A DNA stretch of 64,000 nucleotides from Flavobacteriaceae bacterium PS02338 (GTDB lineage Bacteria > Bacteroidota > Bacteroidia > Sphingobacteriales > Sphingobacteriaceae), in contig JASCOD010000001.1 of NCBI GenBank assembly GCA_029959615.1, forward strand, positions 186,001 to 250,000, given 5' to 3'. The position numbers and the translations under genes are program-made. Positions 20,301 to 27,989 of the stretch are shown piece by piece (within the stretch, counting starts at the first letter, position 1; every line of letters begins with the position of its first letter). The notes under the pieces are model-generated. The model ran no database searches. It was given only the letters and a program-made list of their open reading frames with translations, and was not told the DNA's origin.

Positions 20301-21061
20301 AGGAACAGGGTAAAAATTCTGTTAAAAGCATTTCCCTTATCAGAAACCACATTGTGGCGAAGTATCTCTAAAAACCGGTTGAAGATAAAGCTACTATCTT
20401 CCTGTCTAATTTCTTCAAGGTCGTTAATAGTAAAAGCTTTACTTTCAAAATTGTACGGATTTACCCAAATATCGAAAATACCGTTGTCTTTTGTTAGTTT
20501 ATTCCACTTTTCGTAAAAATCTTTTACATCTCCTGTTCTGTAATCGTCTTCGACTTTTACGATTTCGTTACGATAAACAATATCATTTCCTCGTAACTCA
20601 GAAGCGTAAAGCATAATAACATCTGCCTTGTTACTAAATTTGAAATAAGTAAAAAGCTGTCCCCCGTCTTTCTTAATCCTGTTAAATTCTTTGTCGAATT
20701 CCTTTCCGTAGGTTTTACATTCAATCAAAAGATACTCAGAACCGTCTTCTCTAGTTACACAAATATCCAAACGTCCAGAAAAGCCATGACCAGCAGGGTA
20801 TACTTTTTCTAGGGAGATATTTCCAGCTTTATAACCTTTTGTTAAAAGCCTATCAACACATTCTAGAACTACCCAATCTTCTGCTTTAGTAATGTTTTGA
20901 ATATCTTTCCCTTGGTTTTTTATTTTACCGCCAAAATAAAATGTATTTTTCTCGAAATCTATTTCCAAAGTGGTTCCATCAGCGTACTTTTTCGCAAAAA
21001 TTCCTGATGTATTTTCTTTAGGTATAAATCCTAATTTAGTAACAAAATCTTTTGTAGGCAT
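17345..21061 (-). CDS. single-chain restriction-methylation-specificity protein (type I-like/IIG)
   Basis: 1238 aa. Three modules in one chain. Residues about 1-200 are an HsdR_N-like nuclease: D99, E114-x-K116 (GRLDICV then LLIECKTYG) and a QxxxY motif (QLFTY, 135-139). Residues about 370-720 are a gamma-type N6-adenine methyltransferase: SGQFFTPVPVAQFV, motif I MDYAAGSGHF at about 439-448, and motif IV SNPPYS at about 555-560. The last 350 residues are an HsdS-like specificity region with two target-recognition halves, each ending in a coiled-coil linker with an IPFPPIDIQQKI or IPLPPLSEQQKI motif. There is no helicase/translocase domain, so cleavage probably does not need ATP-driven translocation. 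It is convergent with mgtC, and its stop codon lies inside a 73-bp repeat that also occurs beyond its start. Confidence 0.9.
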   Translation of the reverse strand: MPTKDFVTKLGFIPKENTSGIFAKKYADGTTLEIDFEKNTFYFGGKIKNQGKDIQNITKAEDWVVLECVDRLLTKGYKAGNISLEKVYPAGHGFSGRLDICVTREDGSEYLLIECKTYGKEFDKEFNRIKKDGGQLFTYFKFSNKADVIMLYASELRGNDIVYRNEIVKVEDDYRTGDVKDFYEKWNKLTKDNGIFDIWVNPYNFESKAFTINDLEEIRQEDSSFIFNRFLEILRHNVVSDKGNAFNRIFTLFLCKIYDEKINEGTDNELGFQWLEGVDTHRSFQLRLTDLYKNGMHEFLEKVVTDFSETEFKNKFPSLSEEQRTPIIEEFRKLRLEKNNEFAIKDVYDEQSFNENAVVVKEIVQLLEKFKLRYTKKQQYLSDFFELLLTTGLKQESGQFFTPVPVAQFVIKSLPIDTILENKLASAKIDNDTLLPYVMDYAAGSGHFLTETMHEMQRLLDQKDDKKYHPAIAKKIRNWKDDHFAWAIQYIYGIEKDYRLVKVGKVGCYLHGDGLANVIHSDGLANFSHPDYKGKLLVKDKDFPQENKQFDIIVSNPPYSVSAFKNAARSFYKDGDFELYNKLTDNSSEIECLFIERTKQLLKDGGVAGIILPSSILSNTGIYSKSREIILQYFDIVGIAELGSNTFMATGTNTVTLFLRRRNNYESSNIKIAVEKFFVNLQDVTINGIEKPVTEYINHVWGNISFDDYISLLKKEPNKVVTEHEIYKEYQKKLKAKNDVAFFSLLLEKELDKLYYFIIAYKQKVVLVKSGEKDVEKRFLGYEFSNRRGSEGIHPIQRGKNIEDCTQLFDAEIFDNQSKASTYIYKAFQGDFDFEIDEAMQNHISRHNLVDMLTFDRVEFEKNISLSVKKKVKFESIWGTDKLQLLVEIAEIKKGTSITKEKTVKGIIPVIAGGQEPAYYHNASNREGNIITVSASGAYAGFVNYFNSPIFASDCNTIISKDEYKISTKLIYLFLKSIQNEIYRLQRGQAQPHVYGDDLSNVKIPFPPIDIQQKIVSEIEVLEARESKVTAELDFLNSTIQAIINKSFSDYSLELLGNVCYSTEYGSSSKSEKKGLVPVIRMGNIQNGRILLDDLVYSNNDEENAKYALKYNDVLFNRTNSPELVGKTGIYQCNEPAIFAGYLIRINYKEDIILPVYLNYVLNSETTRNYGFSVMSKSINQANINGTILKSYKIPLPPLSEQQKIVSEIEKIEEKINVLEKENAEIPKQKEAVLKKYL

Positions 21062-21330
21062 TTTAAATATTTAGCTTTTAAACTAAAAAAAATCGTTTAT
21101 AAAACTTAAACAAGTTCTTAACAAAAACAAACGTATGAATTTTTTACTAAAAAAATTAGTAATAATTTTGTAAATCAACATTTCTTTTGTTATTTACAAC
21201 TATGCTTATTCTGCGGCAAATATATGATTATATAATTGTACTGCTATATAAACGAACTTTTTGGCTTCCATAACGAATGCCGAGTAATTGTGGAAATTTA
21301 TCTTCTAGCTAAACTATTTAAATAAGCCCA
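21062..21330. other. upstream region of the restriction gene
   Basis: 269 bp, AT-rich, no gene that I can support. It must hold the promoter of the minus-strand restriction gene, but I see no clear TAnnTTTG on that strand. The second repeat copy follows directly. Confidence 0.5.
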
Positions 21331-21403
21331 CCCAGCTAAGCACCACGAATTTGTAGAAACCATGCTGCAAGACAACAGTATTATTGAATTTGATTTTTAA
21401 TTA
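21331..21403. repeat. 73-bp direct repeat, copy 2
   Basis: Detached copy of the mgtC-family 3' end, 4056 bp from copy 1, with no start of that gene in front of it. The stop codon and last codon of the minus-strand HEPN gene lie in its final seven bases. Confidence 0.95.
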
Positions 21404-22236
21404 AGCTCAATACCACCTTTAAGAGCCTCGTTTTTTATAGTTATCATCATATTAGCAAATAAATCGAAGGCCCTGCTATGTAATTCCCATACTTTTTGCC
21501 GAAGTAAAATCACCATATCTCTGTCAACTATATATGTCCTATCATACCTAGCATCACAATAGCCTTTCTCCAAAATATGCAAATAAGAAAGTTCCTCTTC
21601 TTCATTTTCAGAAAAAACACCTATAAGATTAGGCGCAAAACGTTGTACATTTCTACGTAGCAAACATAGCGTATGACATTTGATATCCTTTCCTCTCATT
21701 AAGTTGAGAAAGCACCTATAAGTAAACTCTACTGCTTGTTGCAGCATAAACACAGCGAGTTCAAAGCAGTTGTTACCAATAAAATAATTCCCTCCCTCAA
21801 AAAACGAGCAAGCTTTTCCCATTTCAATCTTAAATAACTGATTTAAATGAATTTCTTTCGATTTACATACCTGAGGATTTGGAAGTGGTAGCTTTTCAGA
21901 AACAACTTTTCGATAAATTACATTTTCTTCGATACAAACGCTACTATAAAAGAAGTTTCCCTCACAAATTTGCTGACTTAAATAACTGAACGTGTGAAGC
22001 GTACAAAAGCTTTGTTGATAGCCAAGCTGACTCATATCAATCACATTCTCAAATGTATCGAGTGCCTTTCCACATCTTTTTTCGAGCACAATAATTAAGT
22101 CTAACACGGATTTACTTTTACTCAAATTATAAATAGTAGCAATAGGAATAGCCTGTTTAAGTAATGATACAACCCCATCTAAATTTATGGTTGTTAACTC
22201 AGCATTTGACACCTCAGATAACCTAACAGAGCTCAT
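21397..22236 (-). CDS. HEPN-domain protein with a degenerate nucleotidyltransferase-like N-terminus
   Basis: 279 aa. Residues about 135-265 read as a HEPN domain: a GNNCFELAVFMLQQAVEFTY helix, the CHTLCLLRRNVQRFAP segment, and a final LEKGYCDARYDRTYIVD helix. The RNase motif RX4-6H is not visible; the RYDRTY pattern is closer to the MNT-associated HEPN type. The N-terminal half has an order of elements like a minimal nucleotidyltransferase (YNLSKSKSVLDLIIVLEKR), but the GS motif and the paired aspartates are degraded. MNT-HEPN proteins are often toxin-antitoxin or defence components; that role here is inference. The 205-aa gene lies 29 bases upstream in the same direction. The stop codon is inside repeat copy 2. 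Confidence 0.7.
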   Translation of the reverse strand: MSSVRLSEVSNAELTTINLDGVVSLLKQAIPIATIYNLSKSKSVLDLIIVLEKRCGKALDTFENVIDMSQLGYQQSFCTLHTFSYLSQQICEGNFFYSSVCIEENVIYRKVVSEKLPLPNPQVCKSKEIHLNQLFKIEMGKACSFFEGGNYFIGNNCFELAVFMLQQAVEFTYRCFLNLMRGKDIKCHTLCLLRRNVQRFAPNLIGVFSENEEEELSYLHILEKGYCDARYDRTYIVDRDMVILLRQKVWELHSRAFDLFANMMITIKNEALKGGIELN

Positions 22237-22265
22237 AACATTTCCAAATTTTATATCATTACTTT

Positions 22266-22883
22266 TTAACTTGCTACTTCTTCAACTTTTGTACTTACAC
22301 AAATTTCTCTTTCATAAATCAGCCAGCAGCAAATAAGTACTTTCACTATTCCTTTATATAGTTTTCGTCTACCTTTATAATCCTCTTCAAATTCATTTTT
22401 ACATAATGCCATTTTAAGCCATTCATTCAAAGCTGCGTGACATTTCTGCAAAGTGTTGTCATTAAATACTTTTTTTATTCCTAGATAAGGATCATTGATT
22501 TCGGCATCAGTCAAATAACAGTTTATTTTTTTGCCGCTCAATTCTCCTCCACTTAAACCCTTATAATGCTCTTTTCCATTTATTTGCGAAAACCTTATCC
22601 CTGTTTGATTAATTACCCAAGCAGCATTCAATAAATTACTGAAAAGCTCTCTATCATAAATGACACTAGCAGGAGTTGCCTTCACGCATCTTAAGCTAGC
22701 AGCACTCCTGTAAATCTTCTTGAACTCCAATAAATGCCCTTTGATATTAGACACACCGAAAAAATCACTAAAGACCATATAAGGATCTATATAGCAATCA
22801 AAAGGCACACTCTTCAGCTTCGCTTTTTTATACTTAGCAGCAAAGAGTACTGCTATGTTAGGGTTAGATTTTTTTTGTTTCAT
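22266..22883 (-). CDS. hypothetical protein paired with the HEPN gene
   Basis: 205 aa, not recognised. It is soluble by appearance, basic and rich in lysine, with scattered cysteines (C29, C70, C118 region and a CCWLIYE near the end). A predicted helical C-terminal half contains HAALNEWLKMALCKNEFEED. It starts with a clear ATG and precedes the HEPN gene by 29 bases on the same strand, so the two are very likely co-transcribed. The pair is divergent from the S24 repressor gene, 144 bp away. It may be the partner of the HEPN protein; nothing in the sequence proves it. Confidence 0.6.
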   Translation of the reverse strand: MKQKKSNPNIAVLFAAKYKKAKLKSVPFDCYIDPYMVFSDFFGVSNIKGHLLEFKKIYRSAASLRCVKATPASVIYDRELFSNLLNAAWVINQTGIRFSQINGKEHYKGLSGGELSGKKINCYLTDAEINDPYLGIKKVFNDNTLQKCHAALNEWLKMALCKNEFEEDYKGRRKLYKGIVKVLICCWLIYEREICVSTKVEEVAS

Positions 22884-23001
22884 GGCGATGATTTTTATGA
22901 GTAGTATTTAATTTCTATAGCGTACAGTAAAAATTAATTATGCAGAGGTTTAGTTAATGGTTATATTGGTAGTTTAGCAAAACGAATAAACAATTATACA
23001 A

Positions 23002-23011
23002 ACAAATTTGT
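23002..23011. promoter_or_regulatory. candidate operator in front of the S24 repressor gene
   Basis: ACAAATTTGT is a perfect 10-bp palindrome 16 bases before the proposed TTG start, in the divergent intergenic region. The position fits autoregulation. Short palindromes of this kind also occur by chance in AT-rich DNA. Confidence 0.3.
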
Positions 23012-23027
23012 AAAAATTCAAACTACA

Positions 23028-23717
23028 TTGAAAAACAATTTAACAATCTTTGGCAGAATGATGGTTTTAGCGGTTAAATCAGGCTATAAAAATGCCAATG
23101 AACTTTCAAAACATCTAGGGTATAAAAGCCCTGAAAAACTCTATCGCCTTGAACGAGACGAAACAGCCAAGCCTTCTGTAGATATCTTAGTAGATTTTGC
23201 CAATAAATTCGAGAATGCGAATATGAATTGGATATTAACAGGCTTGGGCAGCGAATATAAAGCTGATATCTTTCCTGATGCAGACGAGGATATTACTGAT
23301 CTTATCAAGAGAGTTCCGTTCTATAACATCAATCTTTACGAAACTAATACCGATCATTCCATATTAATGGAAGATAAGCCAGAGTATTTTGTGAATTATC
23401 GACCTTTTAATGACTGCACTGCTTACCTGCCTGTATATGGCGACAGTATGTATCCCAAGTATGCTTCTGGAGATATTATTGCAGTTAAAGAAGTCAAAAA
23501 TATGGATATCATCCAATGGGGAGAAGCTTATATGATCATGACCAATGAGGAAGCGAATCATCTCAAAGGCATCAAAATTTTACATGAGCATCCCAATAAG
23601 GATAAAATCATTCTTAGATCATCAAATCCTAATTATAAAGGTGATACCATTATAAATAAAAAAGATATCGTTTCGCTATATATCATTAAAGGCAAGATAA
23701 CCCGTAATATGATTTAA
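23028..23717 (+). CDS. XRE/S24-family (LexA/CI-like) transcriptional repressor
   Basis: 229 aa from a TTG start; the alternative ATG at 23058 would cut into the first helix of the DNA-binding domain. Residues 1-75: helix-turn-helix of the kind seen in Bacteroidota S24 proteins (ELSKHLGYKSPEKLYRLERD, then PSVDILVDFANKFENANMNW). Residues about 110-225: peptidase S24-like domain with the serine motif PVYGDSMYPKYASGDIIAVK and a later LKGIKILHE that may hold the lysine. I see no Ala-Gly or Cys-Gly cleavage site between the domains, so self-cleavage is uncertain. It is divergent from the HEPN pair and probably controls it or itself. This is inference from position. Confidence 0.82.
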   Translation: MKNNLTIFGRMMVLAVKSGYKNANELSKHLGYKSPEKLYRLERDETAKPSVDILVDFANKFENANMNWILTGLGSEYKADIFPDADEDITDLIKRVPFYNINLYETNTDHSILMEDKPEYFVNYRPFNDCTAYLPVYGDSMYPKYASGDIIAVKEVKNMDIIQWGEAYMIMTNEEANHLKGIKILHEHPNKDKIILRSSNPNYKGDTIINKKDIVSLYIIKGKITRNMI

Positions 23718-23745
23718 TGCTAAGGAGATTTCGTTAAAAACTTCA

Positions 23746-23753
23746 TAGCTTTG
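23746..23753 (+). promoter_or_regulatory. -7 element directly in front of the serine dehydratase gene
   Basis: TAGCTTTG matches TAnnTTTG and ends five bases before the ATG, so transcription would start at or next to the start codon (leaderless mRNA). No clear -33 is seen. Confidence 0.45.
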
Positions 23754-23758
23754 TACTT

Positions 23759-25186
23759 ATGTCTAATGAGCAAATTTCGGTTTTCGATATCTTTAAGATA
23801 GGGATTGGTCCCTCTAGTTCGCATACCCTTGGTCCTTGGCGAGCAGCACAACAATTCACCAACAGCTTGTCGGTGCAAGGTGCATTAGCAGATGTAGAGC
23901 AAGTTAAAATTTTATTATACGGTTCTTTAGCCAAAACAGGCAAAGGACACGGAACCGATATTGCTATTTTATTAGGCTTGGCCGGTGGCGATCCCGTAAC
24001 TTTTGATGTAAATGCTATTGATAGTACAGTAGCTCAAATCAAAACTGAGCAAAAGCTGATGCTTGCTGGTCACGTAAAAATTGATTTTGCTTATGCAGAT
24101 GATTTGATTTTTCTTTTCGCAGAAAGCTTACCTTTTCACCCCAATGCTGTTACTTTTCAGGCTTTTTTATCCAACGGAAAAGCTATTTCCGAGACTTATT
24201 ATAGCGTAGGTGGTGGTTTTGTGGTGAAAGAAGGGCAAGACAGCTCTGAGAAAGAACAGGTAGAATTACCATTTCCAGTAGAAAAAGCAAGCGAACTTTT
24301 ACATTGGTGCTTAACCACCGGTTTAAAAGTAAGTGAAATTGTGATGGAAAATGAAGCCGCTTGGCGACCAGAAGCCGAAACAAGAAAAGGTATTCTACAA
24401 CATTATCAAGTGATTAGAGAATGTATTTATAGGGGCTGCCATACTTCCGGATTTTTACCTGGAGGTTTAGAAGTTGCTCGTAGAGCTGCAAAGTTGAACC
24501 AACGCCTAACAGGAGGGCAAACTTATACCGATTACGACAGCTGGATTACTGCAATTCGCAACGGAGGAATGGGCTTCAATTACATCTTAGATTGGGTTAG
24601 CTGTTTCGCTTTGGCTGTAAACGAAGAAAATGCAGCCTTTGGCCGGGTAGTAACTGCACCAACCAATGGCGCTTCGGGTGTAATCCCTGCTGTATTGCAA
24701 TATTTTATCACATTTTGTAATGGATATACCGAAGATAAGATCATTCAGTTTATAGCTTGCGCTAGTGAAATTGGCAGTATTTTCAAAAAAGGAGCTACTA
24801 TTTCGGCTGCAATGGGCGGTTGCCAGGCAGAAATTGGAGTATCGTCCGCAATGGCTGCAGCAGCTTTGACCGAATGTTTAGGCGGCTCTCAGCGCCAAGT
24901 ACTAATGGCTGCAGAAATAGCTATGGAGCATCACTTAGGCTTAACCTGCGACCCTATTGGTGGCTTAGTACAGATTCCTTGCATAGAGCGTAATACCATG
25001 GGCGCTATCAAAGCCATTACTGCTAGTCAATTGGCATTACAAAGTAATCCCGACAAGGCAAAAGTAAGCTTAGATGCAGTGGTAAATACTATGTGGGAAA
25101 CCGCACAAGACATGAATTCTAAGTATAAAGAAACTTCTGATGGTGGGTTGGCAACCAATATTCCTATTAGTTTACCTGAGTGTTAA
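23759..25186 (+). CDS. sdaA: L-serine ammonia-lyase (iron-sulfur, single chain)
   Basis: 475 aa. Converts L-serine to pyruvate and ammonia in the cytoplasm using a 4Fe-4S cluster. The N-terminal beta domain starts with the signature [20 protein letters not shown]. The alpha domain carries [18 protein letters not shown], the cysteines in [10 protein letters not shown] and [11 protein letters not shown], and a [14 protein letters not shown] motif. The length and order match the fused, single-polypeptide type. The start is fixed by the family motif about 17 residues from the ATG. A 140-bp repeat-bearing gap follows. Confidence 0.95.
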   Translation: MSNEQISVFDIFKIGIGPSSSHTLGPWRAAQQFTNSLSVQGALADVEQVKILLYGSLAKTGKGHGTDIAILLGLAGGDPVTFDVNAIDSTVAQIKTEQKLMLAGHVKIDFAYADDLIFLFAESLPFHPNAVTFQAFLSNGKAISETYYSVGGGFVVKEGQDSSEKEQVELPFPVEKASELLHWCLTTGLKVSEIVMENEAAWRPEAETRKGILQHYQVIRECIYRGCHTSGFLPGGLEVARRAAKLNQRLTGGQTYTDYDSWITAIRNGGMGFNYILDWVSCFALAVNEENAAFGRVVTAPTNGASGVIPAVLQYFITFCNGYTEDKIIQFIACASEIGSIFKKGATISAAMGGCQAEIGVSSAMAAAALTECLGGSQRQVLMAAEIAMEHHLGLTCDPIGGLVQIPCIERNTMGAIKAITASQLALQSNPDKAKVSLDAVVNTMWETAQDMNSKYKETSDGGLATNIPISLPEC

Positions 25187-25187
25187 A

Positions 25188-25232
25188 GCCCCTCTCTGCC
25201 TTCGGCATCTCTCCCCAAAAGGAAGAGAAAAT
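25188..25232. repeat. intergenic repeat with CTGCCTTCGGCA hairpin
   Basis: A CCCCTCTCTGCCTTCGGCATC stretch and a following CCCC-AAAAGG form small inverted repeats between two convergent genes. This type of sequence is found dispersed between genes in the phylum; here it may also act as a weak terminator. Confidence 0.4.
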
Positions 25233-25324
25233 CCTTAGGGAATAAAGTAAAAAATCGGTGTTTATGTGTGGACGGAAATCCATGTAACCGGCAGGAAATA
25301 GAACTTAATTTAACAATAAGCAAT

Positions 25325-25939
25325 CTAAAAATTCTTATTCTTCATCTGCTTTGCTACTTCCTGCGCCCTCATATCATCACTCTGAGACAACTGCTCAAAA
25401 ATAGCTTCTTTATTAACCTGCGAATGGTTTTGACTCAATTTAAAGACACCTTCCAAATTAGTAACCGTAATCTCGAAGCCAGCTATCGCCTTTAAATGTT
25501 TGTCGATATATTCATCAGACATTCGGTGAAAAGCCGCTGGGCTATGATGCGCCTCGTACTGATTGGTCAAGTCCTCAATTACTTTTCGAGTCTCTTGATC
25601 ATCCAGCAATCTGATTTTGCCTTTGGCCTGCACAGAACTATAATTCCAAGTAGAAGCAGATGCAGGATTTTCGTAAACCGAAGCACTCACATAAGCGTGC
25701 GCTCCATGAAATAGCGCCAATACATTTTCATTGGCTACAAAAGCTTCATGGTGGTCTGTCTTTTTCATCACATGACCAATGAGCTTAACGACATCGCCAT
25801 CTTTTCTAATCTGTAAAGGAATTTGCGTGGCTGATGGCATATTTTGATCCGAGCCAATTAAGACAGCAAACGGATTCGCTTCCATAAAAGCAAGAAGCTT
25901 ATCCACATCTTCCTCTAGAAAATTCTTTACTTTGTACAC
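25325..25939 (-). CDS. FMN-binding PaiB-like protein (pyridoxamine oxidase fold)
   Basis: 204 aa from a GTG start. Split-barrel flavin fold with the PaiB-type signatures: FMEANPFAVLIG near the N-terminus, QIPLQIRKDGDVVKLIGHVM, the LALFHGAHAYVSASVYENP block, TWNYSSVQAKGKIR and HRMSDEYIDKHLKAIAGFEI. PaiB of Bacillus was described as a negative regulator of sporulation and protease genes; most relatives are FMN-binding proteins of unclear substrate. The start codon lies three bases after the stop of the anti-sigma-like gene, so it is the third gene of the ECF sigma operon. Confidence 0.85.
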   Translation of the reverse strand: MYKVKNFLEEDVDKLLAFMEANPFAVLIGSDQNMPSATQIPLQIRKDGDVVKLIGHVMKKTDHHEAFVANENVLALFHGAHAYVSASVYENPASASTWNYSSVQAKGKIRLLDDQETRKVIEDLTNQYEAHHSPAAFHRMSDEYIDKHLKAIAGFEITVTNLEGVFKLSQNHSQVNKEAIFEQLSQSDDMRAQEVAKQMKNKNF

Positions 25940-25942
25940 GAG

Positions 25943-27268
25943 CTAAAATTTAATATAGATACTGCCTTGGTTAGCACCTGTTAAATTATATTTCCATTTT
26001 GGCCCCTGTTTTAGCAAACGGATTGCTTCATTATTCATTTCTTGAGTTTGGCCTTTAACTAGTTTTATATTCGTTATAGAACCATCTTTTTTTACCATAA
26101 AACTCAAATGCACAATTTTATTTCCATCTCTTAAAAGCTTATTATTTCCTTTCAAATAATCTTCATAGGATTTCCAACCTTGTACTGGCACCACCCCACC
26201 CACTCCTGCAATACGATCGGCAAAAATAATAGGAGAGTCAATAGCCTTTGTTGAAACTGTACCCTTATATTTTGCTTCAGCAGCGCTTGCCACCACAACC
26301 TCATTTAAAGCATTGTTACCTCCCTCTAAACGGATGTTAATATTTTCGTTAGGCCTAGCTTCTACATTTTTTTTGGCAAAACCAAGCGAAGCAACTTCTA
26401 GGGTAACTTTGTTGCTATCTTTATTTATCGGCAAAGCAAATTCGCCACTTTTATTGGTTATCGATCTCAAATCGTCTCCAACCATCTTCACATCTACACC
26501 AGACAATGGCCTACCGTAAACGTCATAAACGGTTCCTTTAACAGATTTAGCATAAAGGTCGGTCTTCACTTGAATACCTTCCACCCTACTTTCTAACGTT
26601 TGTACTGGAGGAGCAGGAGTAGCTATTTGAGCACCTACCATTTTAGCTTGGTTTTCGTTTACTTCCTTCTTCAAACGAGATCTTTCCACTTCCCTATGTG
26701 CTAAAGCGGGACTTTCTGTAGTTACAATTTCTTTAGGGTAATTATTCTTAACGATTGCTTGATTGCCCTTTGCTAAAGTTTGATTTAGCGCTTGCTCTAG
26801 TTTTTGTTGGTCTATCGCTGTTTCAGCTTTTTTTGCAATAACGGTATCAATTGGTGCAGCAGCTATAATCTCTTCTGATTTTAGATCAACTTCAATATTT
26901 TTGGCTTTGCTTTTGGCCAGTTCAGCCTGCTGTTGGCGATGATTTTCACGCATCCAAAACAATACACTTACTGTTAAGAAAAGTACTGCCGCAGTTGCTG
27001 CGATGCTTAAACGATGCGAAGCCATACGCCACATTTTACGTTCTACTGGCTTTTCGGCCACACGTTCCTGTAATTGCTTTTGTAAGAAAGAAAGTGCTTG
27101 TGTACGTTTCTTAGCTTCCGATAATCCTGCCAAAGCTTGGGCAACAAAAGGGTCTTCGAGCGAAATTCGCTCTACCTTATGCATCATACTAGCTTCCAAC
27201 TTTCCTTCTAGGTAGTCGTCCAGTACATCAATATCTAACCATTCGTTATTGCCCACTGTTCTTTTCAA
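25943..27268 (-). CDS. anti-sigma-like membrane protein with carboxypeptidase-regulatory and TonB C-terminal-like domains
   Basis: 441 aa. Residues 1-80 are a cytoplasmic helical region (LDDYLEGKLEASMMHKVERI) of the anti-sigma type. A single membrane helix follows (about 88-106, LSIAATAAVLFLTVSVLFWM). A periplasmic part then carries a charged linker, a carboxypeptidase-regulatory-like beta domain (about 242-320, VKGTVYDVYGRPLSGVDVK), a NEVVV segment as in TonB-dependent receptors, and a C-terminal TonB-like domain (LSFMVKKDGSITNIKLVKG). The TTG start at 27268 overlaps the sigma gene by 23 bases, implying translational coupling. It presumably holds the ECF sigma factor at the membrane until a periplasmic signal arrives; this is inference. 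Confidence 0.78.
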   Translation of the reverse strand: MKRTVGNNEWLDIDVLDDYLEGKLEASMMHKVERISLEDPFVAQALAGLSEAKKRTQALSFLQKQLQERVAEKPVERKMWRMASHRLSIAATAAVLFLTVSVLFWMRENHRQQQAELAKSKAKNIEVDLKSEEIIAAAPIDTVIAKKAETAIDQQKLEQALNQTLAKGNQAIVKNNYPKEIVTTESPALAHREVERSRLKKEVNENQAKMVGAQIATPAPPVQTLESRVEGIQVKTDLYAKSVKGTVYDVYGRPLSGVDVKMVGDDLRSITNKSGEFALPINKDSNKVTLEVASLGFAKKNVEARPNENINIRLEGGNNALNEVVVASAAEAKYKGTVSTKAIDSPIIFADRIAGVGGVVPVQGWKSYEDYLKGNNKLLRDGNKIVHLSFMVKKDGSITNIKLVKGQTQEMNNEAIRLLKQGPKWKYNLTGANQGSIYIKF

Positions 27269-27824
27269 TACAAATTTTCAAATTTCGCTTCCCATTTTGG
27301 ATGTAGCTTTTTACTTTGAGTATGTCATACCCCGTCATATCGGCAACTTCTTTATAGCATTTTTCTTGTAGATAAAATAAATCTACACTTTTTCGCTGTT
27401 CTTCCGAAAGGGTTTCCATGCACTTTTCCATGATGGTCAACTGTGTTTCTTTTGTGTTGTCGATATCTAGATGCACAAACTCATCTTTTTCCACAAAATT
27501 ATCTTCCATTGCCACCATTGGATTTTTGCTCGACTTACGTAGGGCCATTAAACAATGGTTTCTTGTAAGTACATGCAACCAACTTTTAAAATTCTGTACC
27601 TGATGGATACGTAATTTCTTCACCAGCTCTTCAAAGATTTGCATTACTGCATCCTTGCTCTGTTCTTCATCCTTAAAGTAACCAAAACAAACCCCATACA
27701 CCAAATGCATGTATTTATTATAAAGTTCGCCCAACACCTCTAAATCGCCGCTTTGTTGATAAGCTGCAACTAATGAGAGGTCATCTTGCTCTCCATTTCT
27801 AGATGTATTCTTGATAAACTTCAA
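27246..27824 (-). CDS. ECF-type RNA polymerase sigma factor
   Basis: 192 aa from a TTG start (no earlier ATG in frame). Region 2: LGELYNKYMHLVYGVCFGYF then DEEQSKDAVMQIFEELVKKL. Region 4: LSEEQRKSVDLFYLQEKCYK followed by the YDILKVKSYIQNGKRNLK recognition helix. No region 3 or 1.1, as expected for ECF sigma factors. It is the first gene of an operon with the anti-sigma-like and PaiB-like genes and is divergent from the VWA gene, whose promoter may be one of its targets. Confidence 0.9.
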   Translation of the reverse strand: MKFIKNTSRNGEQDDLSLVAAYQQSGDLEVLGELYNKYMHLVYGVCFGYFKDEEQSKDAVMQIFEELVKKLRIHQVQNFKSWLHVLTRNHCLMALRKSSKNPMVAMEDNFVEKDEFVHLDIDNTKETQLTIMEKCMETLSEEQRKSVDLFYLQEKCYKEVADMTGYDILKVKSYIQNGKRNLKICIEKNSGQ

Positions 27825-27989
27825 ATCGCTTCGGTATGCCTAAAATTTCTTCAAGTATAAAAATATTTTTCGAGACGGGTATGGAAAATTATGTATAGCT
27901 ACATCTACCCTTAAAACAAAAAGTCCGAAAGTCGACGAGCTTTTGGGCTTAAAGATCAACTATTTATTAAACCATAAAAATCAAATCAT

